From positions 2,170,001 through 2,234,000 of the forward strand of contig NZ_JABXJG010000001.1 in NCBI RefSeq assembly GCF_013375535.1: DNA of 64,000 nucleotides. The letters are read 5' to 3'. This DNA is from Sphingobium sp. 15-1 (GTDB taxonomy: Bacteria > Pseudomonadota > Alphaproteobacteria > Sphingomonadales > Sphingomonadaceae). This document shows, one piece after another, positions 17,698 to 27,929 of this stretch (position 1 is the stretch's first letter; each line of letters begins with the position of its first letter). The notes under the pieces were generated by a model, which searched no databases, was not told the origin of the DNA, and was given only the letters and a program-made list of their open reading frames with translations. Made by a program: the position numbers and the translations under genes.

Positions 17698-19782
17698 ATG
17701 TCTAGTAGGCTGTCGCCCTCCTGTTCTGAAACTGTCATGGTTCGTATGCCCCTGATCGCCCTTCTGCTTTTCACCGCCGGCGCCAGCGCCCAGACGGAAA
17801 CGCCCGCGCCTCCGCCCGCTTCGGCCTATCCGGCGGGCGCCGTGGTGCAGCCGCTTCCCCGCTCCACGGAGCCGAGTCCCTGGCAGCAGGCGCAAAGCCG
17901 AATCGGCGTGGCGAGCGATCCCGCCATCTCCGGCACGATCAGCCAGTGGCGCGCCCTGCAACAGAGCGATGCGCTGGGGTCGTCTACCTATATGAGCTTC
18001 ATCATGGCGAACCCCGGCTGGCCGGGCGAGGACCGGATGCGGCGGCTGGCGGAAACCGGCATCAATCCCAACAGCTACGATCCCGGGCAGGTCGTCGCCT
18101 TCTTCACCCGCTTCCCGCCGCGCACCGCCACCGGCAATGCCCGCTATGCGCTGGCGCTGATGCAGCAGAACCGCATGGGCGAAGCGCGGATTGCGGCGCG
18201 CAACGCCTGGATCGGCGGCACGCTATCGCCCGATGACGAAGCGCGGCTGCTCTCGCTCTTCGGTTCCGGCTGGACCTCGGTCGAGCATGACCTGCGCGCC
18301 GACGCCCTGCTGTGGAAGGGCGACATATTCGGCGCGCAGCGGATGCTGGCTTACGTTTCGCCCGCCCGCCGCCAGGTCTATGATGCGCGCATCGCCTTCC
18401 GCCAGAAGGCGCCCGACGCCGCGATGAAGATGCAGTTGGCCGAAGCCGTCGGCGCGACCGACGCGGGCTTCATCGCGGACAAGGCGACATGGATGCTGAA
18501 CAGCGGCAACTGGATCGCAGGCCGCCAATATCTCGCCAACCGCCCGGCGCTGACCTTCCGGCCGGGCGACGCGGAAAAATGGTATGAGGTGCTGCTGACC
18601 CAGGCCCGCGCCGCCGCCAACGACAGCCAGTGGAGCTTCGCCTACGGCATCGCCAGCAAGCTGGACGACGCCTATCTGCCCGGCACCGACGTCAACACGC
18701 GGCCCATTGGCGAACGCGACGACTATACCAGCCTGGCCTGGCTGGCGGGGTCGACGGCCTTCTATAATCTGAACAAGCCGATGGATGCGGTGGAGATGTT
18801 CCGCCGCTACGCCACCGCCGCCAAATCGCCGCAGACCCAGTCCAAGGGCTTCTACTGGGCAGGCCGCGCCGCGCTCCAGGCCGGAGACGCGGCCACGGCG
18901 AACAGCTATTTCACCCGCGCAGGCGCCTTCCCGGATCAATTTTACGGCCAGCTCGCCCTGGAGCGGCTGGGCCGCCCGATCCCCGCCCCCGCCGCAGTCG
19001 AGCGCCCGGTCGAAATCTCCGCCAGCGAGCGCGCCGCCTTCGCCAGCCGCTCGGTCGTCCGCGCCGTGAAGGCGCTGGGCCAGATGGGCTATTGGGAGGA
19101 TCAGAGCAAATTCGCCCGCGCCATCGCCAATAATGCCGACAGCGACGCCGACCATTATCTGGCGGTGGAACTGGCGCAGAGCATCGGCCGTCCCGACATG
19201 GGCGTGATGGTCGGCCGCCGCGCCGTGTCGAGCGGCCTCACCGGCTATGGCGAAAGCGCCTTTCCCCGCGTGCCCGTGCCGTCGGAAGCGCAATATAACT
19301 GGACCATGGTCCACGCCATCGCCCGGCAGGAAAGCCAGTTCGACCGCCAGATCGTCAGCCATGCGGGCGCTCGCGGCCTGATGCAACTCATGCCCGGCAC
19401 GGCGCGGGAACAGGCCGGCAAGCTGGGGATGAGCTATGACGCGACTTCGCTCAGCGATCCCAGCTACAACATCATGCTGGGCTCCTCCTATTTCCAGCGG
19501 ATGCTCGATTATTATGGCGGCAGCTATCCGCTGGCGGTGGCGGCCTATAATGCCGGGCCGGGCAATGTGAACCGCTGGATCAGCGCCAATGGCGACCCCC
19601 GCCTGCCCGGCGCCGACATGCTGCGCTGGATCGAGCAGATCCCGCTGTTCGAGACGCGCAACTATGTCCAGCGCGTGCTGGAAAATGCTGTGGTCTATGA
19701 GGCGATGAACCCTGGGCGGGCACGGTTCCGGGGCACGACGACGCCGCTGTCCAAATATCTCGGCAAGCAGACGCCCGGCTAA
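17698..19782 (+). CDS. soluble lytic murein transglycosylase (Slt70-like)
   Basis: Periplasmic enzyme cleaving peptidoglycan glycan strands to 1,6-anhydro products (694 aa). A signal peptide core MPLIALLLFTAGASAQ is seen; ATG 17698 is 13 nt after AAGGA, and ATG 17737 is an alternative. A long alpha-superhelical region precedes the C-terminal SLT domain, which has AIARQESQFD with the catalytic Glu, GARGLMQLMPGTA, and VAAYNAGPGNVNRW. Neighbours (dapA and greB) do not suggest a special partner. Confidence 0.93.
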   Translation: MSSRLSPSCSETVMVRMPLIALLLFTAGASAQTETPAPPPASAYPAGAVVQPLPRSTEPSPWQQAQSRIGVASDPAISGTISQWRALQQSDALGSSTYMSFIMANPGWPGEDRMRRLAETGINPNSYDPGQVVAFFTRFPPRTATGNARYALALMQQNRMGEARIAARNAWIGGTLSPDDEARLLSLFGSGWTSVEHDLRADALLWKGDIFGAQRMLAYVSPARRQVYDARIAFRQKAPDAAMKMQLAEAVGATDAGFIADKATWMLNSGNWIAGRQYLANRPALTFRPGDAEKWYEVLLTQARAAANDSQWSFAYGIASKLDDAYLPGTDVNTRPIGERDDYTSLAWLAGSTAFYNLNKPMDAVEMFRRYATAAKSPQTQSKGFYWAGRAALQAGDAATANSYFTRAGAFPDQFYGQLALERLGRPIPAPAAVERPVEISASERAAFASRSVVRAVKALGQMGYWEDQSKFARAIANNADSDADHYLAVELAQSIGRPDMGVMVGRRAVSSGLTGYGESAFPRVPVPSEAQYNWTMVHAIARQESQFDRQIVSHAGARGLMQLMPGTAREQAGKLGMSYDATSLSDPSYNIMLGSSYFQRMLDYYGGSYPLAVAAYNAGPGNVNRWISANGDPRLPGADMLRWIEQIPLFETRNYVQRVLENAVVYEAMNPGRARFRGTTTPLSKYLGKQTPG

Positions 19783-19798
19783 AGCGGCCACCCTCTCC

Positions 19799-19872
19799 CC
19801 GTTCGGGCTGAGCTTGTCGAAGCCCTCTTCTTTTGAGGAAGTGCTGGGCTTCGACAAGCTCAGCCCGAACGG
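19799..19872. repeat. palindromic repeat, family C copy 2
   Basis: CCGTTCGGGCTGAGCTTGTC is mirrored by GACAAGCTCAGCCCGAACGG, with arms of about 27 bp around a 20-nt centre. It lies between slt and greB and could form a long hairpin. Confidence 0.9.
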
Positions 19873-19888
19873 CTAGGGAGGGTTCATC

Positions 19889-20374
19889 ATGAGTGCCCCT
19901 TATCCCAATTACATCACCCCCGAAGGCTTCGCGAAGCTGCGCGCCGAATATGACCAGCTCCTCGGCGTCGAGCGCCCGAAGATCGTCGAGGTCGTAAGCT
20001 GGGCCGCGGGCAATGGCGACCGCAGCGAGAATGGCGATTATCTCTACGGCCGCAAGCGCATGCGCGAGATTGACGGGCAGTTGAAACGCCTCTCGCGCAA
20101 GATGAAGGACGCCAAGGTCGTCGACCCGCGCCAGCAGCCCGACAAAAGCAAGGTCTATTTCGGCGCCACCGTCACCATCGCGGACGAGGACGACAACCAC
20201 CGCACCGTCACCCTGGTCGGCAATGACGAAACGGAAGCGGGCGCGGGCCGCATCGGCTGGGCCACCCCCATCGCCCGCGCCCTGCGCGGCGCGGCGGTGG
20301 GCGACCTGCGCCGGGTTATGCTCCCTGCGGGGGAGAAGGAATATGAGGTGATGGCGATCCGCTATCCGGAGTAG
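19889..20374 (+). CDS. greB: transcription elongation factor GreB
   Basis: Stimulates cleavage of backtracked RNA in RNA polymerase (161 aa). The N-terminal coiled coil with the tip motif GDRSENGDYLYGRKRMREID is the GreB form rather than GreA. The C-terminal FKBP-like domain has IGWATPIARALRGAAVGD. It follows the slt gene with a family C repeat between them. Confidence 0.96.
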   Translation: MSAPYPNYITPEGFAKLRAEYDQLLGVERPKIVEVVSWAAGNGDRSENGDYLYGRKRMREIDGQLKRLSRKMKDAKVVDPRQQPDKSKVYFGATVTIADEDDNHRTVTLVGNDETEAGAGRIGWATPIARALRGAAVGDLRRVMLPAGEKEYEVMAIRYPE

Positions 20375-20400
20375 TCGTGGCAGCGATTGCCCGCCATTAC

Positions 20401-20706
20401 GCGCGCCGTGCTCCTGCGAAGGCAGGAGCCCAGTTCAGACGGCGCGATGATCTACTAGTCCCCTGAATCCGAAGTTCGCCACATTAGGCTGTATCGACAT
20501 ACAGCTACTTCGTACGATTGGCGCGACCTTCATTCCAAATCGTCATGCTGAACTTGTTTCAGCATCCATTGTGCCTCTATGCACCTGCGGCTCCTGGGGA
20601 GAAATGGATGCTGAAACAAGTTCAGCATGACGTCGCTTATATTTTTAAGCTGAATGTCGATACAGGCCTAAGGGCGGGACTGGGCTCCTGCCTTCGCAGG
20701 AGCACG
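20401..20706. repeat. palindromic repeat, family A copy 2, interrupted
   Basis: The left half (20401-20457) and right half (20672-20706) match the uninterrupted copy at 11102-11201, including the spacer motif GCGATGATCTA. About 214 bp are inserted at the point where the intact copy continues with GACGGCGGGACTGGG. Confidence 0.8.
20484..20671. mobile_element. MITE-like element, copy 1
   Basis: A 188-bp element without coding capacity. The terminal inverted repeats are TTAGGCTGTATCGACAT at the left and ATGTCGATACAGGCCTAA at the right. Inside is a perfect 30-bp inverted repeat (20541-20570 against 20603-20632, CGTCATGCTGAACTTGTTTC at its outer end). A second copy is at 34503-34710. It interrupts a family A repeat. 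No flanking duplication is clear. Confidence 0.7.
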
Positions 20707-20759
20707 AAGTATCTCCGGGCTGGGTGTGTCCGCTCTCCACCCAAAACCGCCAACACCCC

Positions 20760-20945
20760 TCAATCATCCCGCCGCAATATCACGTTTAGCCGCTCCATCA
20801 CCTCTGCGATCGGCTCGACCACGGTCACGCTGCGCCCTTCTCCGAAGCGGATGCGGGTGCCGTCCGTGACCGATGAAACGAAGGTGACCTGCACGGCATT
20901 GACGGCGGTTTCGGTCCGGTCGGCGCCCACGAACATGACGAGCAT
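20760..20945 (-). CDS. conserved small hypothetical protein
   Basis: 61-aa soluble protein: starts MLVMFVGADRTETAVNAVQV and ends AEVMERLNVILRRDD. AAGGAGAGG lies at a good distance upstream of ATG 20945, which supports it as a real gene. The composition suggests a small beta-rich domain with a C-terminal helix. I do not recognise a function. It stands alone between repeat-filled DNA and the MCP gene. Confidence 0.65.
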   Translation of the reverse strand: MLVMFVGADRTETAVNAVQVTFVSSVTDGTRIRFGEGRSVTVVEPIAEVMERLNVILRRDD

Positions 20946-21078
20946 GCATCCTCTCCTTCTTTATGGAAGGAGAGCCTAACCCGAATTCCGCCCGAAGCCA
21001 GCCCTTTTCCCGCCAGAGCGATTTCCAGGCGACCGGAATCGATTGCCGGTCAGGCAATCGCGGCAAATATAGGAATCT

Positions 21079-22407
21079 CTAAGCCGCCTGAATCGCCCGG
21101 ATGAAGGCGCTGGCGCGGTCGTCCAGCCGGTGCGCCTCTTCCGACAGGCGGCCTGCCGCGTCGCGCATGGCCTGCGCACCTTCCACCGCCGCGCTCGCAT
21201 TGACGCTGATCCGGCTGGCGCTGGCGCGGATATGCTCGCTCGCCTCGCCCGCCTCCTCCACGCTGCCCGCAATCGCCCGGCTGAAGGCGCCATGCCGCGC
21301 CACCGCCTCGAAGACGGAAGCCGACAGCCGGTCCGCGGTCGCGATCGCCGCATCCATATGCGCATGACCCTGCGCCACATGGCCAACGGTGGTGCGGATA
21401 TGGTCGATCCGCCGCGCAATCTCCGCCGCCGCGTCGCGGGTCTGCCCGGCGAGCGATTTCACTTCCCGCGCAACCACGGCAAAGCCCTGCCCCGCCGCCC
21501 CGGCACGCGCCGCCTCGATCCCGGCGTTCAGCGCCAGCGTCGTCGTCGCCCGCGCAATCGCGTCGATCAGCGCGGTCACTTCCCCGATCCCATCGGCCTG
21601 CGCGCTCAGCGTCCGTGTCTGCACCGCGCCCGATTGCGTCTGGTCGACGGCAGCGCGAATGGCCGCCCCCGCCTCCCGCACTTCCTCCTCCATCGACTGG
21701 AACAGCAGCCCCAATTCCCGTCCCGACGCCGCGATGCCCGACAGATTGTCGGCCGTCTGCGCCGCCGCGACCGCCATCCCCGCCGAGGCATGGCCGTTAT
21801 GCGCCGACCGCTCCGCCGCATCCTCCGCCAGCCGCGAGAGCATGTCCGCCATCGCCACCAGGTCCGCGATCAGCGTCTGGATGTCGCCCCGGAAGGTCGC
21901 GCTCTCCCGCGTCACCAGCTCCAGCCGCTCGACCCGCGCCAGCGCCACTCGCGCATCCCGCTCCGCCGCCAGCTTGAGCAGAAGCTGCCCCCCGGCGACC
22001 CCGGCATAACGACCGCGGTCGACCACGATCAGCCCCTCGCAGCCCTGCCCCTGCGCGGCGTAAAGGTCGATCAACGCCTCTATGCTGGCGCGCCGTTCGA
22101 CCGTCGCGCAGGGCCGCACATGATCGTCCAGCCGCCCGCCGAAACTGGGATTGCGCAGCAGCGCATGACCGAAGGGATTGAACAGGATGCGCCGCATGTC
22201 GCGCTCGTAGATCGCGCCCACCGGCCGGTCCGCGGCATCCAGCACCGGCAACAGCCGCAGCGCAGGATCATGCTGGAAATGGTCGACCGCCTCGCTGAGC
22301 GGCCGCCCCAATCGGATCGCCGGACTGGGCGTTACGAGGATTAGGCCCGTTCCCTGCGAAGGGATCGGCTCCGGCGAGGATCGGTCGAGCATCTGGGGCG
22401 CGTACAT
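21079..22407 (-). CDS. soluble CBS-domain methyl-accepting chemotaxis receptor
   Basis: 442-aa protein without membrane helices or signal peptide. Residues about 20-135 look like a CBS pair ([35 protein letters not shown]). Residues about 200-440 are an MCP signalling coiled coil, with the hairpin-tip region [20 protein letters not shown] and [19 protein letters not shown]. It presumably passes a cytoplasmic nucleotide or metabolite signal to a CheA/CheW array. ppk2 lies just upstream on the same strand (73 nt). Confidence 0.85.
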   Translation of the reverse strand: MYAPQMLDRSSPEPIPSQGTGLILVTPSPAIRLGRPLSEAVDHFQHDPALRLLPVLDAADRPVGAIYERDMRRILFNPFGHALLRNPSFGGRLDDHVRPCATVERRASIEALIDLYAAQGQGCEGLIVVDRGRYAGVAGGQLLLKLAAERDARVALARVERLELVTRESATFRGDIQTLIADLVAMADMLSRLAEDAAERSAHNGHASAGMAVAAAQTADNLSGIAASGRELGLLFQSMEEEVREAGAAIRAAVDQTQSGAVQTRTLSAQADGIGEVTALIDAIARATTTLALNAGIEAARAGAAGQGFAVVAREVKSLAGQTRDAAAEIARRIDHIRTTVGHVAQGHAHMDAAIATADRLSASVFEAVARHGAFSRAIAGSVEEAGEASEHIRASASRISVNASAAVEGAQAMRDAAGRLSEEAHRLDDRASAFIRAIQAA

Positions 22408-22480
22408 AAGCGCCGATTAAGCCCGCAATGGTAAACGAGCCGTTAGGATTTGATGACAGTTTTGTGACAATCGCTTGTTT

Positions 22481-23266
22481 TTACGATATTTTCTTGTAAC
22501 CATAGGCCTTCGCCGCCAGCTTCACCACCTCTGGATCAGCTTCTGGAAAATCCATCGGCACCAGCCTTTCCAACCGCTTGGCGACATAGGCCAGCGCGGC
22601 AATCCGCCCGGCGCGGCGATGATTATTGTCGATCGCGTGCCAGGGCGCCGCTTTCGTATCCGTCTTGCGGAACATGTCGTGCATGGCATCCAGATAATCC
22701 GCCCGCTTCGCCCGGTTGCGATAATCGTCCGCGCCGGTCTTCCACCGCTTCCAGGGCGTGTCCAGCCGCTGGGCGAGTTGCTCGTCCTGCACTTCCTGCG
22801 TGATATGGACGAACAGCTTGACGATGTTGGTCCCGGCGTCGATCTGCTGCTTTTCGAAGGCGTTGATCTCCTCATAGGCGCGCTTCCACTCGCCCTTGGC
22901 GCAGAAGCCCTCCACCCGCTCGACCAGCACACGGCCATACCAGCTCCGATCGAAGATCGAGATGTTGCGCCCCGCCGGCAGCCGCGTCCAGAAACGCCAG
23001 AGGAAATGCCGGTCGCGCTCCTCCTCCGTCGGTGCGGAGATCGGGTGGACCTTGTAATAGCGCGGGTCCCAGTCGGCGGTCATGCGCTTGATGATGCCGC
23101 CCTTGCCCGCCGCGTCCCAACCTTCGAGCAGGATGACGCTGCGCCGGTCATGGATGATGTGCGCCACCTGGATCTTCGCCAGCCGCTCCTGCAATTGGGC
23201 CAGCTTCGCCTCATAATCGCCCTTGAGCTTCGCGCCCTTCTCATAATCGGCAAGGTCGATGGTCAT
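22481..23266 (-). CDS. ppk2: polyphosphate kinase 2 (PPK2 family)
   Basis: Transfers phosphate between polyphosphate and nucleotides (261 aa). Walker A is GWDAAGKGG, Walker B region ISIFDRSWYGRVLVERVEGF, with the lid segment RLPAGRN before it. One-domain size suggests a class I enzyme, but substrate (ADP or GDP) cannot be read from sequence. ATG 23266 overlaps the stop of the upstream permease gene (ATGA), so the two are coupled. An earlier in-frame start at 23296 is less likely. Confidence 0.93.
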   Translation of the reverse strand: MTIDLADYEKGAKLKGDYEAKLAQLQERLAKIQVAHIIHDRRSVILLEGWDAAGKGGIIKRMTADWDPRYYKVHPISAPTEEERDRHFLWRFWTRLPAGRNISIFDRSWYGRVLVERVEGFCAKGEWKRAYEEINAFEKQQIDAGTNIVKLFVHITQEVQDEQLAQRLDTPWKRWKTGADDYRNRAKRADYLDAMHDMFRKTDTKAAPWHAIDNNHRRAGRIAALAYVAKRLERLVPMDFPEADPEVVKLAAKAYGYKKIS

Positions 23267-24642
23267 GTCTGCACCTTCCACTGTCCCCGGCGGCAAAGCA
23301 CGAGCTTATACCAAAGGATCGAACCCGCAATCTGCGCGGCGGTTGCAATCAGGCCGGGGCGCCCCTCCTCGACATCGAGCCAGCTTGTCCAGACGACATA
23401 GGCCAGCGCCAGCAGCGTCACGATGGGCGCCATCGGATAGAGCGGCATGCGATAGGGCGCATGGGCGCTCGCCCCGCTGCGACGCCCCGCCATGGCGGCG
23501 AGGGCGATACCGCCATAGATGGCGACCAGCCCGGTGCCGTTCAGCACCAGCAGCAACTGCATCGGCAGGAAACAGGCCAGCGTGCCCAGCCCGCCGACGA
23601 TCAGCGTCCCGATCCAGGGCGAATCGAAGCGCGGATGGATCGCCACCAGCCAGTCGTCGATGCGCGGAATCCACGCCCGGTCCCGCCCGGTCGAATAGAA
23701 GAAGCGCGCGCAGGCCAGCACGCAGGCGATGATGGCGTTGACGATGGCCAGCACGATGCCGACCGACACCAGCGCCGACAGTCCCGCGCCTCCGCGTTGC
23801 CGCACCAGCAGGCCGAAGGGATCGTCGACGGTCAGCAGGGTCGCAAGGTCGATCTTCGCCAGCAGTAATGCGAGCAGCGGCACGCCCTCGAACAGCAGCG
23901 CCAGCCCCAATGCGGCAAGGATGGTCCGGGCGATCCGCCGAGGCGCCTCATGCATTTCCTCACCGAAATAGACCGCCATGCCATAGCCGTTGAGCGCAAA
24001 GATCGCGATAGTCGTGGCGACGCCGATGGAGGCGGCGCTGGCGGGCGCCCAGCCATTGCCCGCCACGGCGACCGGATGGGTGAGGAAATCCAGCGCGGGC
24101 CGCGCATGATCGGCAAAGCCCAGCGCCATCACCACGGCGACCGCAAGCAGCTCGACCAGCAGGAACAGGCCGGTGATGACCGCATTCACCCGGATGTTGA
24201 GGATCGCGACCAAAGTCGATCCGATCATCACCGCAACGGCGACCGGCACGGCGGGCAGTCCCGGCACCACCGTCGCCATGACGGAGGCGATGCCCAGCGC
24301 CGCGACGGGCGGGAACAGCACATTGTTGAAGACATTGACGCCCAGCATGACAAAGCCCGCCATTGGCCCCAGCGTCTGCGCCACCGCGACATATTCCCCG
24401 CCTGCGACCGGCCAGGCGGAGGAGAGTTCGGCATAGATGAAGGCGGTGGTGACGCAGATCAGGCTGGCGAGGATCATCGCCCAGATCGCGCCGGTCCCCG
24501 CCTCCTGCAACATGCCGGGGATGATGACGAAAACCGAGGAGGCCGGAGTGGTGGCGGAGAGGGTGAGGAACAGCACGCCCGCCACGCCCAGGCTGCGCGC
24601 CAAGGCGGGCGGTTTGTCCGGCAACATCTGTTCGTCGAGCAT
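23263..24642 (-). CDS. APC-family amino-acid permease
   Basis: Inner-membrane transporter of the amino acid-polyamine-organocation superfamily (459 aa, about 12 hydrophobic segments). The first helix has GVLFLTLSATTPASSVFVIIPG, with the family glycine-rich unwound region, then AELSSAWPVAGGEY, typical of APC carriers. Substrate unknown. ATG 24642 follows AAGGGGGAC. It overlaps ppk2 by 4 bp, an unusual partner for a permease. Confidence 0.85.
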   Translation of the reverse strand: MLDEQMLPDKPPALARSLGVAGVLFLTLSATTPASSVFVIIPGMLQEAGTGAIWAMILASLICVTTAFIYAELSSAWPVAGGEYVAVAQTLGPMAGFVMLGVNVFNNVLFPPVAALGIASVMATVVPGLPAVPVAVAVMIGSTLVAILNIRVNAVITGLFLLVELLAVAVVMALGFADHARPALDFLTHPVAVAGNGWAPASAASIGVATTIAIFALNGYGMAVYFGEEMHEAPRRIARTILAALGLALLFEGVPLLALLLAKIDLATLLTVDDPFGLLVRQRGGAGLSALVSVGIVLAIVNAIIACVLACARFFYSTGRDRAWIPRIDDWLVAIHPRFDSPWIGTLIVGGLGTLACFLPMQLLLVLNGTGLVAIYGGIALAAMAGRRSGASAHAPYRMPLYPMAPIVTLLALAYVVWTSWLDVEEGRPGLIATAAQIAGSILWYKLVLCRRGQWKVQT

Positions 24643-24689
24643 GGCCTGTCCCCCTTGCTCGCCCTTACACTCAAGAGCGAACATAAAAA

Positions 24690-24828
24690 ATCCTCCCTAC
24701 GCAAAGCGTGGGGAGGGGGACCGCCGCCAAAGGCGGTGGTGGAGGGACAAATGCGCAGGTGGTGCCATCACCCCTCCACCATTCGCTTCGCGAACGGTCC
24801 CCCTCCCCATCTTTCGATGGGGAGGATT
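24690..24828. repeat. palindromic repeat, family E
   Basis: About 139 bp between the permease and aspS. The outer arms are AATCCTCCC...-type inverted ends. Inside is a perfect 10-bp hairpin, CCTCCCCATC (24802-24811) with GATGGGGAGG (24816-24825) around TTTC. Further short hairpins include ACCGCCGCCAAAGGCGGTGG. It may end aspS transcripts. Confidence 0.75.
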
Positions 24829-24838
24829 TGGAAGGAGG

Positions 24839-26623
24839 TTACGCCTTAGCCTGCGGCTCCACGACCCTGATGTGCAGTTCGCGCAACTGCTTGAACTCCG
24901 CCGGCGAAGGCGCACCCATCAGCAAATCCTCCGCCCGCTGGTTCATCGGGAACAGCGTGATCTCGCGCAGATTCTGCGCCCCGCAGAGCAGCATCACGAT
25001 CCGGTCCACGCCCGCCGCCATGCCGCCATGCGGCGGCGCGCCATATTGGAACGCACGATAGAGGCCACCGAAACGCTCCTCCACATCCTGTTGCGACAGG
25101 CCCACTTTCTCGAACGCCTTGACCATCAGCTCCGGCGACTGATTACGGATCGATCCCGACGCAATCTCATAACCGTTGCAGACCATGTCATATTGATAAG
25201 CGTTGATCGTCAGCGGGTCCTGATTGTTCAGCGCGTCCAACCCACCCTGCGGCATGGAGAAGGGGTTGTGCGCGAAGTCGATCGACTTCGACTCCTCATC
25301 ATATTCGTAGAAGGGAAAGTCGACGATCCAGCACAGTTCGAACCGGTCCTTGTCGATCAGGTCCAACTGCTCGCCCGTGCGGATGCGCGCCAGACCGGCC
25401 AGCTTGGCCGCCTGCGACTCCTTGCCCGCCGCGAAGAACACGCCGTCATTCGGCCCCAGCCCCAGCGCGTCGATCAGCTTCGCCGTCCGCTCCTCGCCAT
25501 GATTCTTGGCGATCGGACCGCCGGGCACGCCGTCCTTGATGTTGATATAGCCAAGGCCCGAATAGCCCTCGGCCCGCGCCCAGACATTCATGTCGTCGAA
25601 GAATTTGCGGCTCCCTGCGCCAGCACCCGGCGCCGGGATCGCGCGGATCACGCCACCGCTCTCCACGATCCCCGCGAAGATGCCGAAGCCCGAACCCACG
25701 AAATGCTCGGTGACGTCGGTGATCAGGATCGGATTGCGCAGATCGGGCTTGTCCGACCCATATTTCAGCATCGCCTCGGCATGGGGAATGCGTGGGAAGC
25801 TGCCCGCAGGCGTCACCGGCTTACCGTCCGCGAACTGCTCGAACAGCTGGGCGATCACCGGCTCCATCGTGTTCCACACATCTTCCTGCGTGACGAAGCT
25901 CATCTCCAGATCAAGCTGGTAGAACTCACCCGGCAGGCGGTCGGCGCGCGGGTCTTCGTCGCGGAAGCAGGGCGCGATCTGGAAATAGCGGTCGAAGCCC
26001 GCCACCATCAGCAACTGCTTGTACTGCTGCGGCGCCTGCGGCAGAGCGTAGAATTTCCCCGCATGGATGCGGCTGGGCACCAGGAAGTCACGCGCGCCTT
26101 CGGGCGACGAAGCCGTCAGGATCGGCGTCGAATATTCCGTAAAGCCAATGCCTTCCATGCGGCGGCGCATGTCGGAGATGATCTTGGTCCGCTTGACGAT
26201 GTTCGCGTGCAGCGTTTCGCGCCGCAAATCGAGGAAGCGGTAACGCAGGCGAATGTCTTCCGGATATTCCTGCTCGCCCGCGACCGGCAACGGCAGGTCG
26301 GCGGCGGCGGACAGCACCACGGCGTCCAGCGCGCGAATCTCTATCTCCCCGGTCGGCAGGTTGGGGTTCACCGCTTCCTTCGCCCGCGCAACGACCTTTC
26401 CCGTCACCGTCACGACGCTTTCGGCGCGCAGCGATTCGATCACCTGGAACACCGGCCCATCGACCTCGGTGACGATCTGCACCATGCCATAATGGTCGCG
26501 CAGGTCGATGAAGACCAGATCGCCATGGTCGCGCTTGCGATGCACCCAGCCGGACACGCGCACCTCATTGCCGACTTCGGCCGAGGTCAGGGCGCCGCAG
26601 GTATGAGTGCGATAAGCATGCAT
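24839..26623 (-). CDS. aspS: aspartyl-tRNA synthetase AspS
   Basis: Class II tRNA synthetase charging tRNA-Asp (594 aa, bacterial-type with GAD insertion). The N-terminal OB fold has [23 protein letters not shown]. Motif 2 is [19 protein letters not shown], and motif 3 is [14 protein letters not shown]. Many alphaproteobacterial AspRS are non-discriminating (Asp/Asn), which cannot be decided here. It is divergent from rnd. Confidence 0.97.
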   Translation of the reverse strand: MHAYRTHTCGALTSAEVGNEVRVSGWVHRKRDHGDLVFIDLRDHYGMVQIVTEVDGPVFQVIESLRAESVVTVTGKVVARAKEAVNPNLPTGEIEIRALDAVVLSAAADLPLPVAGEQEYPEDIRLRYRFLDLRRETLHANIVKRTKIISDMRRRMEGIGFTEYSTPILTASSPEGARDFLVPSRIHAGKFYALPQAPQQYKQLLMVAGFDRYFQIAPCFRDEDPRADRLPGEFYQLDLEMSFVTQEDVWNTMEPVIAQLFEQFADGKPVTPAGSFPRIPHAEAMLKYGSDKPDLRNPILITDVTEHFVGSGFGIFAGIVESGGVIRAIPAPGAGAGSRKFFDDMNVWARAEGYSGLGYINIKDGVPGGPIAKNHGEERTAKLIDALGLGPNDGVFFAAGKESQAAKLAGLARIRTGEQLDLIDKDRFELCWIVDFPFYEYDEESKSIDFAHNPFSMPQGGLDALNNQDPLTINAYQYDMVCNGYEIASGSIRNQSPELMVKAFEKVGLSQQDVEERFGGLYRAFQYGAPPHGGMAAGVDRIVMLLCGAQNLREITLFPMNQRAEDLLMGAPSPAEFKQLRELHIRVVEPQAKA

Positions 26624-26750
26624 GGCGATCTATTCTTTCAGCTACGTTTTACGGAAATGACAAATTGTTGCAGCGCCGCTATGGGCAGTCTTGTCAAGCA
26701 TTGACGAGCCCGTGCGCGACGGGCCAGCCCATAATAAGATCGAAGACCAT

Positions 26751-27917
26751 ATGCAAATCCATCCGCTGATTACCGACAGCAAGACTCTCGCCCAATTCTG
26801 CGCCCGGATCGCCAAATCGCCCTATATTGCGGTCGATACCGAATTCATGCGCGAAAACAGCTATTGGCCCGATCTCTGTCTGGTGCAGGTCGCGGACTCG
26901 AACGAGGCCGCCGCGATCGATCCCAAGGCGCCCGGCCTTGACCTGTCGCCCCTGCTCGACCTGATGGTCGACAATGAGGATGTGCTGAAGGTCTTCCATG
27001 CGGGTGGGCAGGATCTGGAGATCATCTACAACCTGACCGGCAAGACCCCCCACCCGATGTTCGACACGCAGATCGCGGCGATGGCGCTGGGGCTGGGCGA
27101 GCAGATCGGCTACGGCAACCTCGTCGACGCATGGCTGGGCGTGCAGCTCGACAAGGGCGCCCGCTTCACCGACTGGGCGCGCCGCCCGCTCGACAAGCGG
27201 CAGATCGATTACGCCATTGGCGACGTCACTTATCTGATCCAGATTTTCCCCAAGATGCTGGAGGAACTGCGCCGCACCGGGCGCGGCGACTGGCTGGACC
27301 AGGAGATGGAACGGATCAGCGATCCCTCCAATTACGAGAACAAGCCGGAAGAAGCATGGCAGCGCGTGCGCATCGCCAGCCGCAAGGCCGATGTGCTGGG
27401 CCGCCTGAAAGCGTTGGCCGCCTGGCGCGAAATGGAGGCGCAGGACAAGAATCTGCCGCGCGGCCGCATCGTCAAGGACGAGACGCTGGCCGACATCGCC
27501 AGCCATCCACCCCGCGCGCAGGAGGATCTGGGCAAGGTGCGCGGCCTTTCCGCCACCTGGAAGACCAACGACATCGGCAACCGCCTGATGCTCGCGCTCG
27601 GCAACCACAAGCCGCTCGCCAAGGAAGAAATGCCCGAGCGCGACCCCAAGCGTCCGGGCCTGGGCAAAGACGGCGCGCTGGTGGCGGATCTTTTGAAGCT
27701 GCTGCTGAAAATCCGCTCCCGCGACATCAATGTCGCCGCCCGCCTGATCGCCCGCAGCGACGACATCGACGCGCTGGCGGCGGGCGTGCGCGAGGATCTG
27801 TCGATCCTCGAAGGCTGGCGCTATGAACAATTCGGCCGCGACGCAGTCGATCTTGTCGAAGGCCGCCTCGCCTTCGCGGTCAGGAACGGCCGCCTCAAGA
27901 TGACCCGCACGCAATAG
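26751..27917 (+). CDS. rnd: ribonuclease D
   Basis: 3'-5' exoribonuclease acting in tRNA 3' maturation (388 aa). The DEDD exonuclease domain has VDTEFMREN with the first two acidic residues, HAGGQDLEII, and the DYAIGDVTYL motif. An HRDC domain follows (about 210-290). ATG 26751 (MQIHPLITDSK) is the conserved family start; an in-frame extension back to 26691 is not supported. Confidence 0.95.
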   Translation: MQIHPLITDSKTLAQFCARIAKSPYIAVDTEFMRENSYWPDLCLVQVADSNEAAAIDPKAPGLDLSPLLDLMVDNEDVLKVFHAGGQDLEIIYNLTGKTPHPMFDTQIAAMALGLGEQIGYGNLVDAWLGVQLDKGARFTDWARRPLDKRQIDYAIGDVTYLIQIFPKMLEELRRTGRGDWLDQEMERISDPSNYENKPEEAWQRVRIASRKADVLGRLKALAAWREMEAQDKNLPRGRIVKDETLADIASHPPRAQEDLGKVRGLSATWKTNDIGNRLMLALGNHKPLAKEEMPERDPKRPGLGKDGALVADLLKLLLKIRSRDINVAARLIARSDDIDALAAGVREDLSILEGWRYEQFGRDAVDLVEGRLAFAVRNGRLKMTRTQ

Positions 27918-27929
27918 GAGCCAGGACGG

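Larger units (their letters stand above)
20375..20759. other. 385-bp intergenic region with nested repeats
   Basis: This gap contains a family A palindromic repeat whose two halves (20401-20457 and 20672-20706) are separated by a MITE-like element (20484-20671). The 26 bp at 20458-20483 belong to neither. No gene is supported. Confidence 0.75.

Noticed and set aside
20518..20979. 153-aa open frame on the + strand
   Set aside because: It runs through the MITE-like element and a repeat, and is antisense to the 61-aa gene that has a good ribosome-binding site.
24437..26704. 755-aa open frame antisense to aspS
   Set aside because: Arg/His-rich composition and no family features; a mirror of aspS codon bias in GC-rich DNA.
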